Assembly: GCA_003116975.1 (NCBI GenBank) | Contig: BGKB01000028.1 | Span: 592,171 to 656,170, forward strand | Length of the DNA stretch: 64,000 nucleotides | Direction of reading: 5' to 3' | Source: Aurantiochytrium sp. KH105 | Lineage: Eukaryota > Sar > Bigyra > Thraustochytrida > Thraustochytriidae | Part shown: positions 29,030-37,689 of the stretch, in pieces | How positions within the stretch are numbered: position 1 is the first letter of the stretch | Layout of the letters: each line of letters begins with the position of its first letter | Program-made: the position numbers and the translations under genes | The notes under the pieces: generated by a model | Database searches by the model: none | Seen by the model: the letters and a program-made list of their open reading frames with translations, nothing else | Told to the model about the DNA's origin: nothing

Positions 29030-29834
29030 ATGGCTTTCCTCCTTGCACGTCTTGACCTCGTCGAAGCGGCAAATGATGATGCGCTCGCCAAGGCGTTGCA
29101 AGCACAAACCGGGATTCGCGCCGTGCGGCGACTTGTCCCAGACTTTGTGGTGCCTAGCGCGGGTTGTGCGATCGTTCTTCACCGCGCTGGTCCCAATGCC
29201 AGGACTGCGCGAGTAGCGATCGAGCTCCTCCGAGGATTCAAAATGGGTATTTTGGTGGTCGTTGGATCTCGAATCAACGACCCAGAGACCTACCTTGCGC
29301 ATATCCCCGACGCTGTGCAGATGGTCGTACTGCCTGACGACCCGCGCGAAATCTTTGTTTTTCTTGTTCGAGTACGTCGGTCAATACGTGCAAGTACTAT
29401 GCGTTTTCTTTAACCTTGGCGTCGTCGCGAACTCACCCATGTCTTTATGGCCAAAATGCAATCGTAGATTGCCCAACGTGTGCATAGCAGTAAGCTGCAC
29501 GCTGCAAAATCTTGGATCGACGACGAACGCACCAGACTTGCTGCCAATGTTCAAGATGCGCGCATGCAGGTAAGTAGGCACGAGAGATAAGAAAGCTGCA
29601 AAAGGTCACAAAGCTCACCGGTTACGAACTCGTATGCGTCGCGGGCTCAAGGCGGTATTGAACGCTCTTCCCATCGACCGTGGAGAAGCGCACGCACTTG
29701 CAGATGTCTTTGGGAGCGCCGAGGTGCTTGCGCGCATGTCGGTTGCCGAGATCACTGCGAGAACACCTCTCTCCCAAGAAACAGCCTCTCGTATCATCGA
29801 CTTTTTCGCCCGCGACGAGGCTCTCCTCCACTGA
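29030..29834 (+). CDS. FAAP24: FAAP24-like Fanconi anaemia core-complex protein (three exons)
   Basis: I join exons 29030-29371, 29468-29569 and 29652-29834, all phase 0, into 208 residues; human FAAP24 has 215. Donors are GTACGT and GTAAGT; acceptors are CGTAG and CTCAAG. The first domain is a degenerate XPF/ERCC4-type nuclease fold: VRRLVPDFVVPSAGCAIVL, then FKMGILVVVGSRINDPETYL and MVVLPDDPREIFVFLVR. This matches the FAAP24 order (TPDF... CCILYV... GIVVVEKTRM... LLP). The catalytic GDxnERKx3D motif of XPF is absent, as in FAAP24. A C-terminal tandem helix-hairpin-helix follows (AVLNALPIDRGEAHALADVF; MSVAEITARTPLSQ ... IIDFFARDE). FAAP24 partners FANCM at stalled forks and DNA crosslinks. 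The exon 3 acceptor is the least certain part; an unspliced reading hits a stop after each donor. Confidence 0.68.
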
Positions 29835-29909
29835 GAATCTACAAACAATTGGCAAAGATTATGTAATGCAATGAATGGAAAAACGAATGAACAAATGCAT
29901 GAGTTGACT

Positions 29910-30851
29910 CTACTCCTTCGAAGGAGGAGCTGTGTTATCGACATTAGCATCAGCGAGCTTGCGCGCCAGCGTTGCGATGCCCTCGACACCGACACGGCAG
30001 CAGCCGCCAAGAACTGCAAGCTGGTTAAATCGCTGAGTCCATTCTGAAAGCATGGAAGCAAAGTCCTCATCCGTCACCCCAGAGGCAGGAACCCAAGCAC
30101 GGTTTACGTACGACTCGCCGCGGTTCGGGTAGGCGACAAGAGGGGTATTAGGCGCCACCTCGGAGGCAATTTCCAATGCGCGCATTACAGCACGAGGCGC
30201 GGTGCAGTTGAAGCCAATCATATCAACACATTTGGCATCGCGCAAAAACGCCAGGGCATCTTCGAGAGACTCTCCACTGTTGAGTTTGGCGTTCTCGTTG
30301 AGTGACATGGAGACCCACGATCGAATTCCTGACGGCAAAGGCCCGGCCTCTTCGAGCACACGAACGACAGCACGGACTTCTTGCATACTCGGGAGCGTCT
30401 CGAACGCCACAAAGTCAGGAAGACGAGACGGGTCTGCAAGTAGAGCCTTGAACCGGTCGCTGTGAAAGGAGACCAAGTGGTCTTCATCGCAGCCAAAGTC
30501 GCCAGTGTACTCACTGCCATTCGCAAGGGTTGCGCCATAGCTGCCAAGACTGGCGGCAACCTTGCGGTCTAGGTTCTCGCCTGCGGCTTTGCGCGCAATG
30601 GCAACACCCTGACGCAACACCTCGCATGCCTCTTCCCGGCCTACACCAACGGCCTCAAAGCCGCCAAAGCTAAATTGGTACGTCGCGGTGGTCACAACCT
30701 GGGCGCCAGCTTCGTAAAAGGCGGCGTGAACATCCTCGATGACTTTGGGGTCGTCTTTCAGTAGCCGGGCCGACCAGAGCGAGTCGCCCGTCAGTTCCAG
30801 GCCGCGCGCCTCGAGCGCAGTGCCGAGCCCGCCGTCGAGCACAAGCACCAT
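29910..30851 (-). CDS. Homocysteine S-methyltransferase
   Basis: A 313-residue cytosolic enzyme that transfers a methyl group from S-methylmethionine (or SAM) to homocysteine to form methionine. Signatures are DGGLGTALEARG (6-17), the barrel strand with TTATYQFSFGGF (54-65), PDFVAFETLPSMQE (145-158), the zinc ligand C216 in GFNCTAPR and the paired C284-C285 in LGGCCRVGVEGI. All three Cys expected to bind the catalytic zinc are present. Length and order match the MmuM/HMT family with no extension. The gene converges with the FAAP24-like gene, with only 75 bp between stops. Donor specificity cannot be read from sequence. Confidence 0.95.
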   Translation of the reverse strand: MVLVLDGGLGTALEARGLELTGDSLWSARLLKDDPKVIEDVHAAFYEAGAQVVTTATYQFSFGGFEAVGVGREEACEVLRQGVAIARKAAGENLDRKVAASLGSYGATLANGSEYTGDFGCDEDHLVSFHSDRFKALLADPSRLPDFVAFETLPSMQEVRAVVRVLEEAGPLPSGIRSWVSMSLNENAKLNSGESLEDALAFLRDAKCVDMIGFNCTAPRAVMRALEIASEVAPNTPLVAYPNRGESYVNRAWVPASGVTDEDFASMLSEWTQRFNQLAVLGGCCRVGVEGIATLARKLADANVDNTAPPSKE

Positions 30852-31295
30852 CCTTGAACTCGTTGCGCCTCTTGATACAATTCTGCTTGCTTGTCTTGCT
30901 CGCTTGCTGGCTGGCGGCTAGCACAATGCCGTGGACTGGTGCCGTGAACGATGAATGAACAAAACCAGAATGAGAGAGCTCTCGCCCCAGTGGCAAGTGG
31001 CACTGAGATGAGATGTCGTGAGAAGAACGTGCAGTCACTACCAAAAGAAAATGCCTTACTACACTAGGCCTAGTATACGTAGCGTTCTTAAGGGAGCCAA
31101 GTGCAGCGACAGCTTGGCTCGGGGTTTGTATTCAACGAGTTGCGGCACTTCGAGGGGCTTGCTTGTGCGAGACAAAGAAAAAAGAGAAATAAGTGTTTCG
31201 CTCGTAAAGGGAAATCTACGGGTAGGCCTACGTGTGGACTGGAGTGGTGATGGACAAGACAGCATAACGACACATGAACGAGAAAAAAGAAAAGC
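30852..31295. other. Spacer with two TAGGCCTA palindromes
   Basis: Lies upstream of the homocysteine methyltransferase start and just past the stop of the membrane-protein gene. TAGGCCTA occurs at 31065 and 31223. No gene is supported. Confidence 0.5.
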
Positions 31296-33683
31296 TTAGC
31301 CGTGCACAACGACCTTGACGTGGCCAGCGTGGTCCACAACCTGGAACGGCGTTCCGCTGTCGTAGATACGGAACCAGAGCGCAAAAAGCACGACGGAAAA
31401 CAGCGAGGCAGCGACAGAAATGATGACGAGCGCACCATAGAGCTGCGCATTTCCCAAAATGAGCGCCATGATCGACATGGCAATCGTGCCAAAGGTTCGC
31501 AAGGCAGACTGACATTCCAATACGGTGGGCACCTGTTCTTCCTCGACCCATTCGCGCAAAAGCTTTGCATGCACGAGGGCAAACGCACGGAGCGGGGGCC
31601 CAGAAAAGATGAGAACAACCATGAGGAAGAGCAAAGAAGCCTTTGACGAAGACCCAAAGAGCGTAAATCCAAGAATTGCAGGAAACGTAGTGGACCACAG
31701 CACCCAGAGCGTCAGCGAAGCCGTGCGCGCGAGCGAGCCTGTCCAACGATGAATGTACTTGACAAAGGATACCAGCCCGCATGAGAAGCATCGAAGACCG
31801 ATGAGCACGCCAATGATCCACACCGGTAGGCGACGCCATCGCAAATAGGTGAGCGAGAGAATGCCAAGGTCCAGGATGGAAACGCCAAGGGCTGCGTACG
31901 CCAGACTTGCCAAGAACACAGGGCTGCGCGCGTACACCCTCCAGCGCTTGAGCGACCTCTTGGCCCGCTCAAGGGTCGGTCTGCGCGGGGACACGCCAAT
32001 CGGGTGGTAGATGCTACGGCTTCCATACGGGTCAAAAAAGGTCACACTCGTATCGAGGGGCGGTCTCTCCGTGCGCAGTGCCGCCTCAGTGTGGTATGCG
32101 AGACGGAAACAAGACATCTCGAGCATCAGAACGAGAATTTGCCAGGCCATTAAAGTCTCCATTGCAATAAAAAGGGCCACGCGTGGCTCCCCAAGGTCCA
32201 CGACGAGACCAAAGAGCGTCGGCGCGCACACAAAGGCAATCGTGTGCGCGCGGCTTAGTGACACCTTGAGCGCCAACACCGAGGCGTCAATGCGATCGCG
32301 GGCCATCACGCTTTCCGACATGCGCCCGTAAACAACCTCGGGCTCATGATGCAGGCCGTCTCCCGTGACGGCTCGCCCGTGAACGCCAGCGATTTCTACA
32401 GCTTCAAGCTTTTCTTCAACAATAGGGCTCTCCATGCTACCGCTGCCGAAAAGACCCCCGCCAATGCCCTCGCTGCTATCTTCGCTTTCTGCAAAGCTCC
32501 CAAGCGGACTCATGCGACTTGACGCCTCTGACCCGTGACGCATTGCCAGATCGAGTCTGGCCGTGATCTTGTTTGCTGACGGCCGGCTTTGTTCGTTCGA
32601 AGAAGATGTGAGAAACGGCATCGCCTGAGTCATGCTAAAGGGTGCAGACGCGACAAGCTTGGACCAATCCTTTCGAATAAGCGCGTTGCGCGCAGCTCTT
32701 GCAACCACGCTCAACGAAAAGGCGAAAATGAGCACACAGAGAAGCATGAGCTGCTGAAGCTGCCACACTTCGGGCTGCGACGCAGAAAGCGCGGCGTCGA
32801 CTTCGGGGTCGGCATTGCCCGAAGACCCCTTTTCAAAAACCCACGGCGCGACAGCACCGCTGTCAATTCCGAGAACAGAGCTTGGTCCTGCTCCAGCCCC
32901 TGCTGCTTCCGTAGCCCCTGAGGACGGCGGGCTTGCGTCCGCCCCGGCGCTGCTGGCCCCATCTATATGGGTTTTACTGACCTTGGCATTTTGGAGCAGG
33001 GCGACTGGGCCGTGCACGATGGCCGAGGCTTCGGGAAAGGCGACCTGGGCAAGCCGAAAGGCGAGCGCGATGGCCGTGAGCGCAGAGATCCTTTCCAAAA
33101 GGACCAAGGCGAGAGCGCATGTGAGGCGATCCACCTGCATGAGCTTGGGCACCACACGGTGCACGAGCAGCGAGGTCATGAGCGTGCTGCATAGCACGAT
33201 GGCAGCCGCAGGCTCCAGCGAGTCGGAAAAGACTGCAATAAGCACCACGGCAAGCGTCAGGTCCGTTGTGGCTGCACACGAGGACGAAACAAACTGGGCG
33301 ATCCGCAATGCGCGTCGAGCGCACGTATAAGGATCGACGGCTGGCCTGAACTGCTTGTAAATGGAGGGCCGCACGTAGCCGCTCATGGTCTGCGGTGCGC
33401 GCGAGCTCTTTGCGCCGTTTGGCCGGGCACGCAAGCGCTCTCGCAGGACCATAATGCAGGGGCCCAACCCCAGGGTCCCAATGAATAAGCACGCCCCGAT
33501 CCAGCTGCCTCGGACCAGGCAAATCTCGCTATCCACGACATCGCTGAGGTCCTGCACCGTCAGGAGCAGGCACGGCGTGACGAGCCCCAGCAAGGTAGCG
33601 CACAAAAGGGTGGCCAGGACCAGCGCGAGCGTCTCGAGTTGCCGCGCCGCGCGGGACTGCCCAAAGCCCGCACATCCGGGCAT
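31296..33683 (-). CDS. Orphan polytopic membrane protein (about 12-14 segments)
   Basis: I do not recognise a family. The 795-residue frame shows hydrophobic segments at about 16-41, 62-84, 140-180 (two), 190-215, 305-330, 455-500 (two), 570-625 (two or three), 640-690 (two) and 725-775 (two). A large hydrophilic Ser/Gly/Ala loop lies at about 228-290, and a second acidic/Ser loop at about 345-440 has GSFAESEDSSEGIGGG and GSMESPIVEEKLE. Sequence between segments 2 and 3 (SGYVRPSIYKQFRPAVDPYTC) and before segment 9 (VTFFDPYGSRSIYHPIG) is Tyr/Pro-rich and may be conserved. No ATP-binding, ion-selectivity or transporter signature is visible. The start is the first Met; a basic N-terminus precedes segment 1. 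Codon use and continuous hydrophobic periodicity support real coding. A transporter or signalling role is possible but not shown. Confidence 0.8.
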   Translation of the reverse strand: MPGCAGFGQSRAARQLETLALVLATLLCATLLGLVTPCLLLTVQDLSDVVDSEICLVRGSWIGACLFIGTLGLGPCIMVLRERLRARPNGAKSSRAPQTMSGYVRPSIYKQFRPAVDPYTCARRALRIAQFVSSSCAATTDLTLAVVLIAVFSDSLEPAAAIVLCSTLMTSLLVHRVVPKLMQVDRLTCALALVLLERISALTAIALAFRLAQVAFPEASAIVHGPVALLQNAKVSKTHIDGASSAGADASPPSSGATEAAGAGAGPSSVLGIDSGAVAPWVFEKGSSGNADPEVDAALSASQPEVWQLQQLMLLCVLIFAFSLSVVARAARNALIRKDWSKLVASAPFSMTQAMPFLTSSSNEQSRPSANKITARLDLAMRHGSEASSRMSPLGSFAESEDSSEGIGGGLFGSGSMESPIVEEKLEAVEIAGVHGRAVTGDGLHHEPEVVYGRMSESVMARDRIDASVLALKVSLSRAHTIAFVCAPTLFGLVVDLGEPRVALFIAMETLMAWQILVLMLEMSCFRLAYHTEAALRTERPPLDTSVTFFDPYGSRSIYHPIGVSPRRPTLERAKRSLKRWRVYARSPVFLASLAYAALGVSILDLGILSLTYLRWRRLPVWIIGVLIGLRCFSCGLVSFVKYIHRWTGSLARTASLTLWVLWSTTFPAILGFTLFGSSSKASLLFLMVVLIFSGPPLRAFALVHAKLLREWVEEEQVPTVLECQSALRTFGTIAMSIMALILGNAQLYGALVIISVAASLFSVVLFALWFRIYDSGTPFQVVDHAGHVKVVVHG

Positions 33684-36439
33684 GCTCCGCCCGCCGCGAG
33701 CTCGCCCCGCGAGCCGCGGCCGTCCGCCCGTCGCGCGCCTCCGCGGAGCGCGCGCGAGCTCGGAGAGATGGATAGATAACGAGCGAGCTCGCAGCCGCTG
33801 CCGCTGCCACGATCCCCGATGCCGCCCCGCGACGCGCGGGCGCCTGCCCGCCTCCTGCGCGCGGCTAGCTCGCGGCGGCCGCGCGGCCCCGTCTGCGCGC
33901 CCCGGCGCGGCCCCCTCGCGCCCGGCGCGGGTCCCTCCCTGGCCGCTCGCGCTCGAGCGGCGCAGGAGCGAGTTCTGGTTGACGGCGACTCGCGCCCTGC
34001 TAGGCCAGGAGCGAGCCTTGCAAAAGCGAGCTCGCCGCTACCCCGCTGGAGACGGCGAACCTGAACGGTCGGCCGGAGGCCACGTCCGCGTCCGCGTGCA
34101 CGACCGCGTCGCCGGAGACGAGCACAGCTCGCGTTCAATCGAAACAGCTCGCGCGGCGCCTTGCGCCTTTCAACCTCTGGCGAGCTCAGATCAGCTCAGC
34201 TCAGCTCAGCTCAGATCAGATGAGCTCCAGATCAGGTTAGCTCAGATCAGCTCAGCCAAGCAAGACGCAGACGAAAGAAACCCAAGACGAAACCCGAGTC
34301 GAGGCGCGGCTCCGCTCGCTCCCTTGAGCCGCGGCCTCGCTCGCTCGCTCGCTCGCTCGCTCCCTCCGTTTCGTTTCCCCCTCCCTCCAGACAAGATCGA
34401 GGTTTGCTCGAGTCGCGGTTTTGTTTTCCTGGGACACCTTGAAGATATTCATTCATTCATTCGTCCCCTCGCAACGGGGCCGATCTGCGCCAACTCGAAC
34501 TTGGACTTGCAGAAAGCAGTCAGATGCAAGCCTGCCAGACGCGGCTGCGGCAGGGGAGAGGCCACTGTGGCAGTCGCTGTGGCTGCGGAGGCTGGCGCCG
34601 GTGGTTGGGCTTCTAGCCCTTCGCCTCTTCACGTTGTCGCGCCGCGCAGGCTCGAGCCCACGCCCGTGCTTACGCAGCGCCGCGGCGGCTGCAGCGCAGC
34701 GGCGGTCGGGGTTCGCCGCACGCCGCTCGCGCGCGAGCTCGGGACCGAGGCCTGCGAGCGGGCGGCTGCGCCGGCCGGCGCGGCGCCGCTGGCCGCCGCC
34801 TGAGCACTCGATGATCGCCAGCCGGGTCAGGGGGCGCCCGTGAAAGACACCGCCGTTAGGCGTAGCCGGGGCCTAGGCCGCCCTAGCCGCCCAACGACGG
34901 GTCTTTCACGGCGCGGGCTGGGACGAAGGCGCTGGGACGCGCGGGCGACAACGACGAGGACGAGGACGACAAGGAGGAGGAAGACGAGGGATTCGGAGGG
35001 ATCCGGAGGCGGGAGAGGGAGGAATGAGACGGCCGCCGCGAACGGACGCCCGAGTCGGAGGGAAAGGCTCGGCCTGGCCGCGACGCCGAGCGCGGGGCGC
35101 CAAACGTTGGCTAGCGAGAGGAACTTGCTTGCTCGCTCGCGGACGAAGTCGGGACGACGGAGGCTCGTGAGTTGGTTTTTCTCCTGAAGCCGAATATTTT
35201 CGCGGCCGTCGGGAACGGCAGCAACAGTAGCCAGCAGCTGCAGCAACTGGCTGGCTGACACAGCTGGCTCAGATGACAAGTGACGCGTCACCCGACAACG
35301 TGGGGCGCGGAGCAGCGACGAGGCACGCCTCGCTAAGACAGTGAATGGAATGAGCTTCACAAGAACAATGGCAGATATATCGATGATGACCTGTCCCCTG
35401 GCTGGTGGTATGGAGGGAGGAGGAGAATGAGGATGAACGCTACTGTTCAATGTCTTTTCCCAGAAAGAGGAAGAAGGAGAGAAAAGGGAAGCGAAGGGCT
35501 AGGAAGATCGAATCACAGAGCAAACGAAACAGGTCCAAACTGAGGCCGTAGCCGCCTTCCTCTTCCTTCTCGTGTACAAAGAGATGCAGGGGAGCTTGGA
35601 AAGAGTTGTTTTCTCACGCGGGCCTGTGAGGACTGAAAAAAGAGTCTGGACGGGGCCGTGGTGCAGATATGGCCGAACAAGTGCAGGCTTCGTTTTGGAG
35701 AAGATGCATGCGGCGCGCGCAATCAGGTTAGCTCCACGATGGAACTTTTGCAAGCAATGAACAATATTTGCTTGTCAAGGAGAACCTTTCTTTCGTTTCT
35801 ATGAGTTGCAGTCGCTGGCCAATGATGCGAACATCGTGTCAAATCAAAACAGAGACTGTCCTGTAAAAGCCAACATGACGCCTCTCACTCACTCGCTCGA
35901 GAAGTTGTCCTTGTTATTTGTTCTCGAAATTAGTTCCGAGGAGCTTTGAAAGTTGGCCCTCTGCCAAAACAAAGATCACGTCTGCATCTTGAAGCCGATC
36001 AGCTCCGAGTCTCTTGCTCTTTTCTTCTATTATACCGCTGCCATCTTTTTTTCGGCTCCTTGCTCAAAGCTTGTAGTACTGCTCGTGCCCAACATGCTTC
36101 TTCTCAGATAAACACTCGCGGCCACTGCATACTCACGCTTAAGTTACAATGTTGGTCTCACCGACAATCACGGCGTTTCCAGTTTTGTTCGCAGAGAGAG
36201 AGAGAACAAAGCTCAATTCCCGTCCAAGATTCCGCCGTCAGAACGATCAGCAAGGCGCGCAGCCTTGGACGGGCGGGCAGACGGGCTCGTGAGGAAGAGT
36301 CGAAGCCTTGTCCACAGAGCGCCGCGCTTGCGCCTGCACGCTCGCAGCAAGCTCGAGAGAAGTTTTAGGCGAGGTCGGGTTACCGGTGAGGAGGAGAAGT
36401 TTCCTCGGACTCACAGGCCGTCAACCAGACTCACAGGCC
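33684..36439. other. Gene-poor block with CTCAG repeats, CGCT repeats and a long palindrome
   Basis: Holds AGCTCAGATC/CTCAG repeats (about 34180-34258), (CGCT)n at about 34333-34362, (CATT)n at about 34449-34463 and an interrupted palindrome at 34838-34911. The plus-strand frame open from 33385 to 34803 is Arg/Ala/Pro-rich, starts inside the antisense of the membrane-protein gene and has no recognisable domain, so I do not call it. From about 35450 to 36300 the DNA is AT-richer and I see nothing recognisable. Confidence 0.5.
34838..34911. repeat. Interrupted palindrome with GGCCTAGGCC centre
   Basis: The arms CCGTGAAAGAC (34838-34848) and GTCTTTCACGG (34901-34911) are exact complements. They are symmetric about 34874.5, which is also the centre of the perfect decamer GGCCTAGGCC (34870-34879). 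The 20 or so bases between outer and inner arms pair only partly, better with a one-base shift. Confidence 0.85.
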
Positions 36440-37456
36440 ATGGCGCAGCGAGGTTTCTCGCTGGCGACGGTGTTGCTGGTCGCAGCGGTGGCGGCAGCGG
36501 TCCCGGTGGCCACCACCTCAACCACCGCACCGGCGACAACAGCAAGCTCACCTTTGCTCCTGCGAGAGGTTGGCATGATTATGGCGCACGACGCGGGGAC
36601 CTCGTATCTTCCGGAGGGCCCCTTCATCGACCATTGGGCAAAGACGCAGCCAAGCGGGGGCTTCGGAGCGCTTCTTGACTGCGGCGCACGCGCCCTCGAT
36701 GTCCGCTCCGAACTCCACGGCGGTCGCATCATTATGCATCACGGAGCCATCCCCGTGCCGACGACCTTGGAGACCGGAATTGACGACGTGATGCGCTGGA
36801 GCGAGGCCAACCCAGACGAGCTCGTCTACTTGTATATGAGCCACGATAAGAACCACATTGATGCTAACATCACGGACATATTAAAGCGCGCAGGCGTAGC
36901 CATCCTCTCTTGCGGCGAGTCGCAATCCATTGAATTTGAGGACGCATTGAAGCGAGGACCCGTCATTGCGACACTCGGATGCATGCAGGAAAATTATGAC
37001 CCAGCTGTCCTTTGCGAAGAAGTGGAAGGCCCCTGCTGGCGCGCAGAATACCTCAAATCTCGATTCGCTCGTCTCGTCAAATACTTTAATGCAACCCTGC
37101 AACAGGCTGGCCACTTCAATCGCGACAATGAAAATGTCAACACCGCATCGCTTTGGATGCTTCAGGCTCACTGGCAGTATGATGCTGCTGCGATCGCTCT
37201 TGGGACACTCGAAGGCTCTACGGTCATCAAGGACAATACCAAGAGTGGAATGAATGACTTTGTTGCAAAATTTCTTCGTGCGCTGCCGGCAGTTCACAAG
37301 CTCAACATCGTTGAACTTGATAATGTTTGTGTCGCTGGTGCCGAAATTCGAACGCTTCTTGGTGCAAGAGATATGCGCAATTCAAACAGCGAGCCCTCTG
37401 TACATAGCAAGCACTCACTGCGATTACCAGTAGAGTCCATCAGCGCAATCGTTTAA
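36440..37456 (+). CDS. Secreted PI-PLC X-domain-like phosphodiesterase
   Basis: From ATG 36440 the protein has 338 residues: a cleavable signal peptide (about 1-21: FSLATVLLVAAVAAAVPVA), a Thr/Ala/Pro linker, and a single PI-PLC X-like TIM-barrel domain. Catalytic-type residues are H50 in MIMAHDAGTSY, D80/R84 and D87/R89 in LLDCGARALDVRSELHGG, and H100-H101 in IIMHHGAIPV. This gives the two-His arrangement of bacterial-type PLC and PLCXD proteins. No Y domain, EF-hand, PH or C2 is present. Possible N-glycosylation sites occur (NIT, NAT). The expected reaction is cleavage of phosphatidylinositol or a GPI-type lipid outside the cell, but some relatives are inactive. The frame is open to 36308; the internal Met is chosen because it begins the signal peptide. 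Confidence 0.82.
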   Translation: MAQRGFSLATVLLVAAVAAAVPVATTSTTAPATTASSPLLLREVGMIMAHDAGTSYLPEGPFIDHWAKTQPSGGFGALLDCGARALDVRSELHGGRIIMHHGAIPVPTTLETGIDDVMRWSEANPDELVYLYMSHDKNHIDANITDILKRAGVAILSCGESQSIEFEDALKRGPVIATLGCMQENYDPAVLCEEVEGPCWRAEYLKSRFARLVKYFNATLQQAGHFNRDNENVNTASLWMLQAHWQYDAAAIALGTLEGSTVIKDNTKSGMNDFVAKFLRALPAVHKLNIVELDNVCVAGAEIRTLLGARDMRNSNSEPSVHSKHSLRLPVESISAIV

Positions 37457-37689
37457 TTAATTAACAATCATCAATGACATGTATCTTTATCTTGCGCCGA
37501 ATGCTACGAGCGACCGGTTTGATTCTAGCCAAGATCGACAGCCAATCAAAGGTCCTTACGAAGTGGATTGACAATGATTGGTGCGATGAATCCAATTTTG
37601 AAGCCTCCTAAGATTTAGATCGATCCACTTCCATGGACATCAATGAATCTCACAACATTCAATAGTGATGTTTAGGACATATTCATCAG

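Noticed and set aside
33385-34803. 472-codon plus-strand frame
   Set aside because: Starts inside the antisense of the membrane-protein gene and continues through GC-rich leader and CTCAG repeats. Composition explains it.
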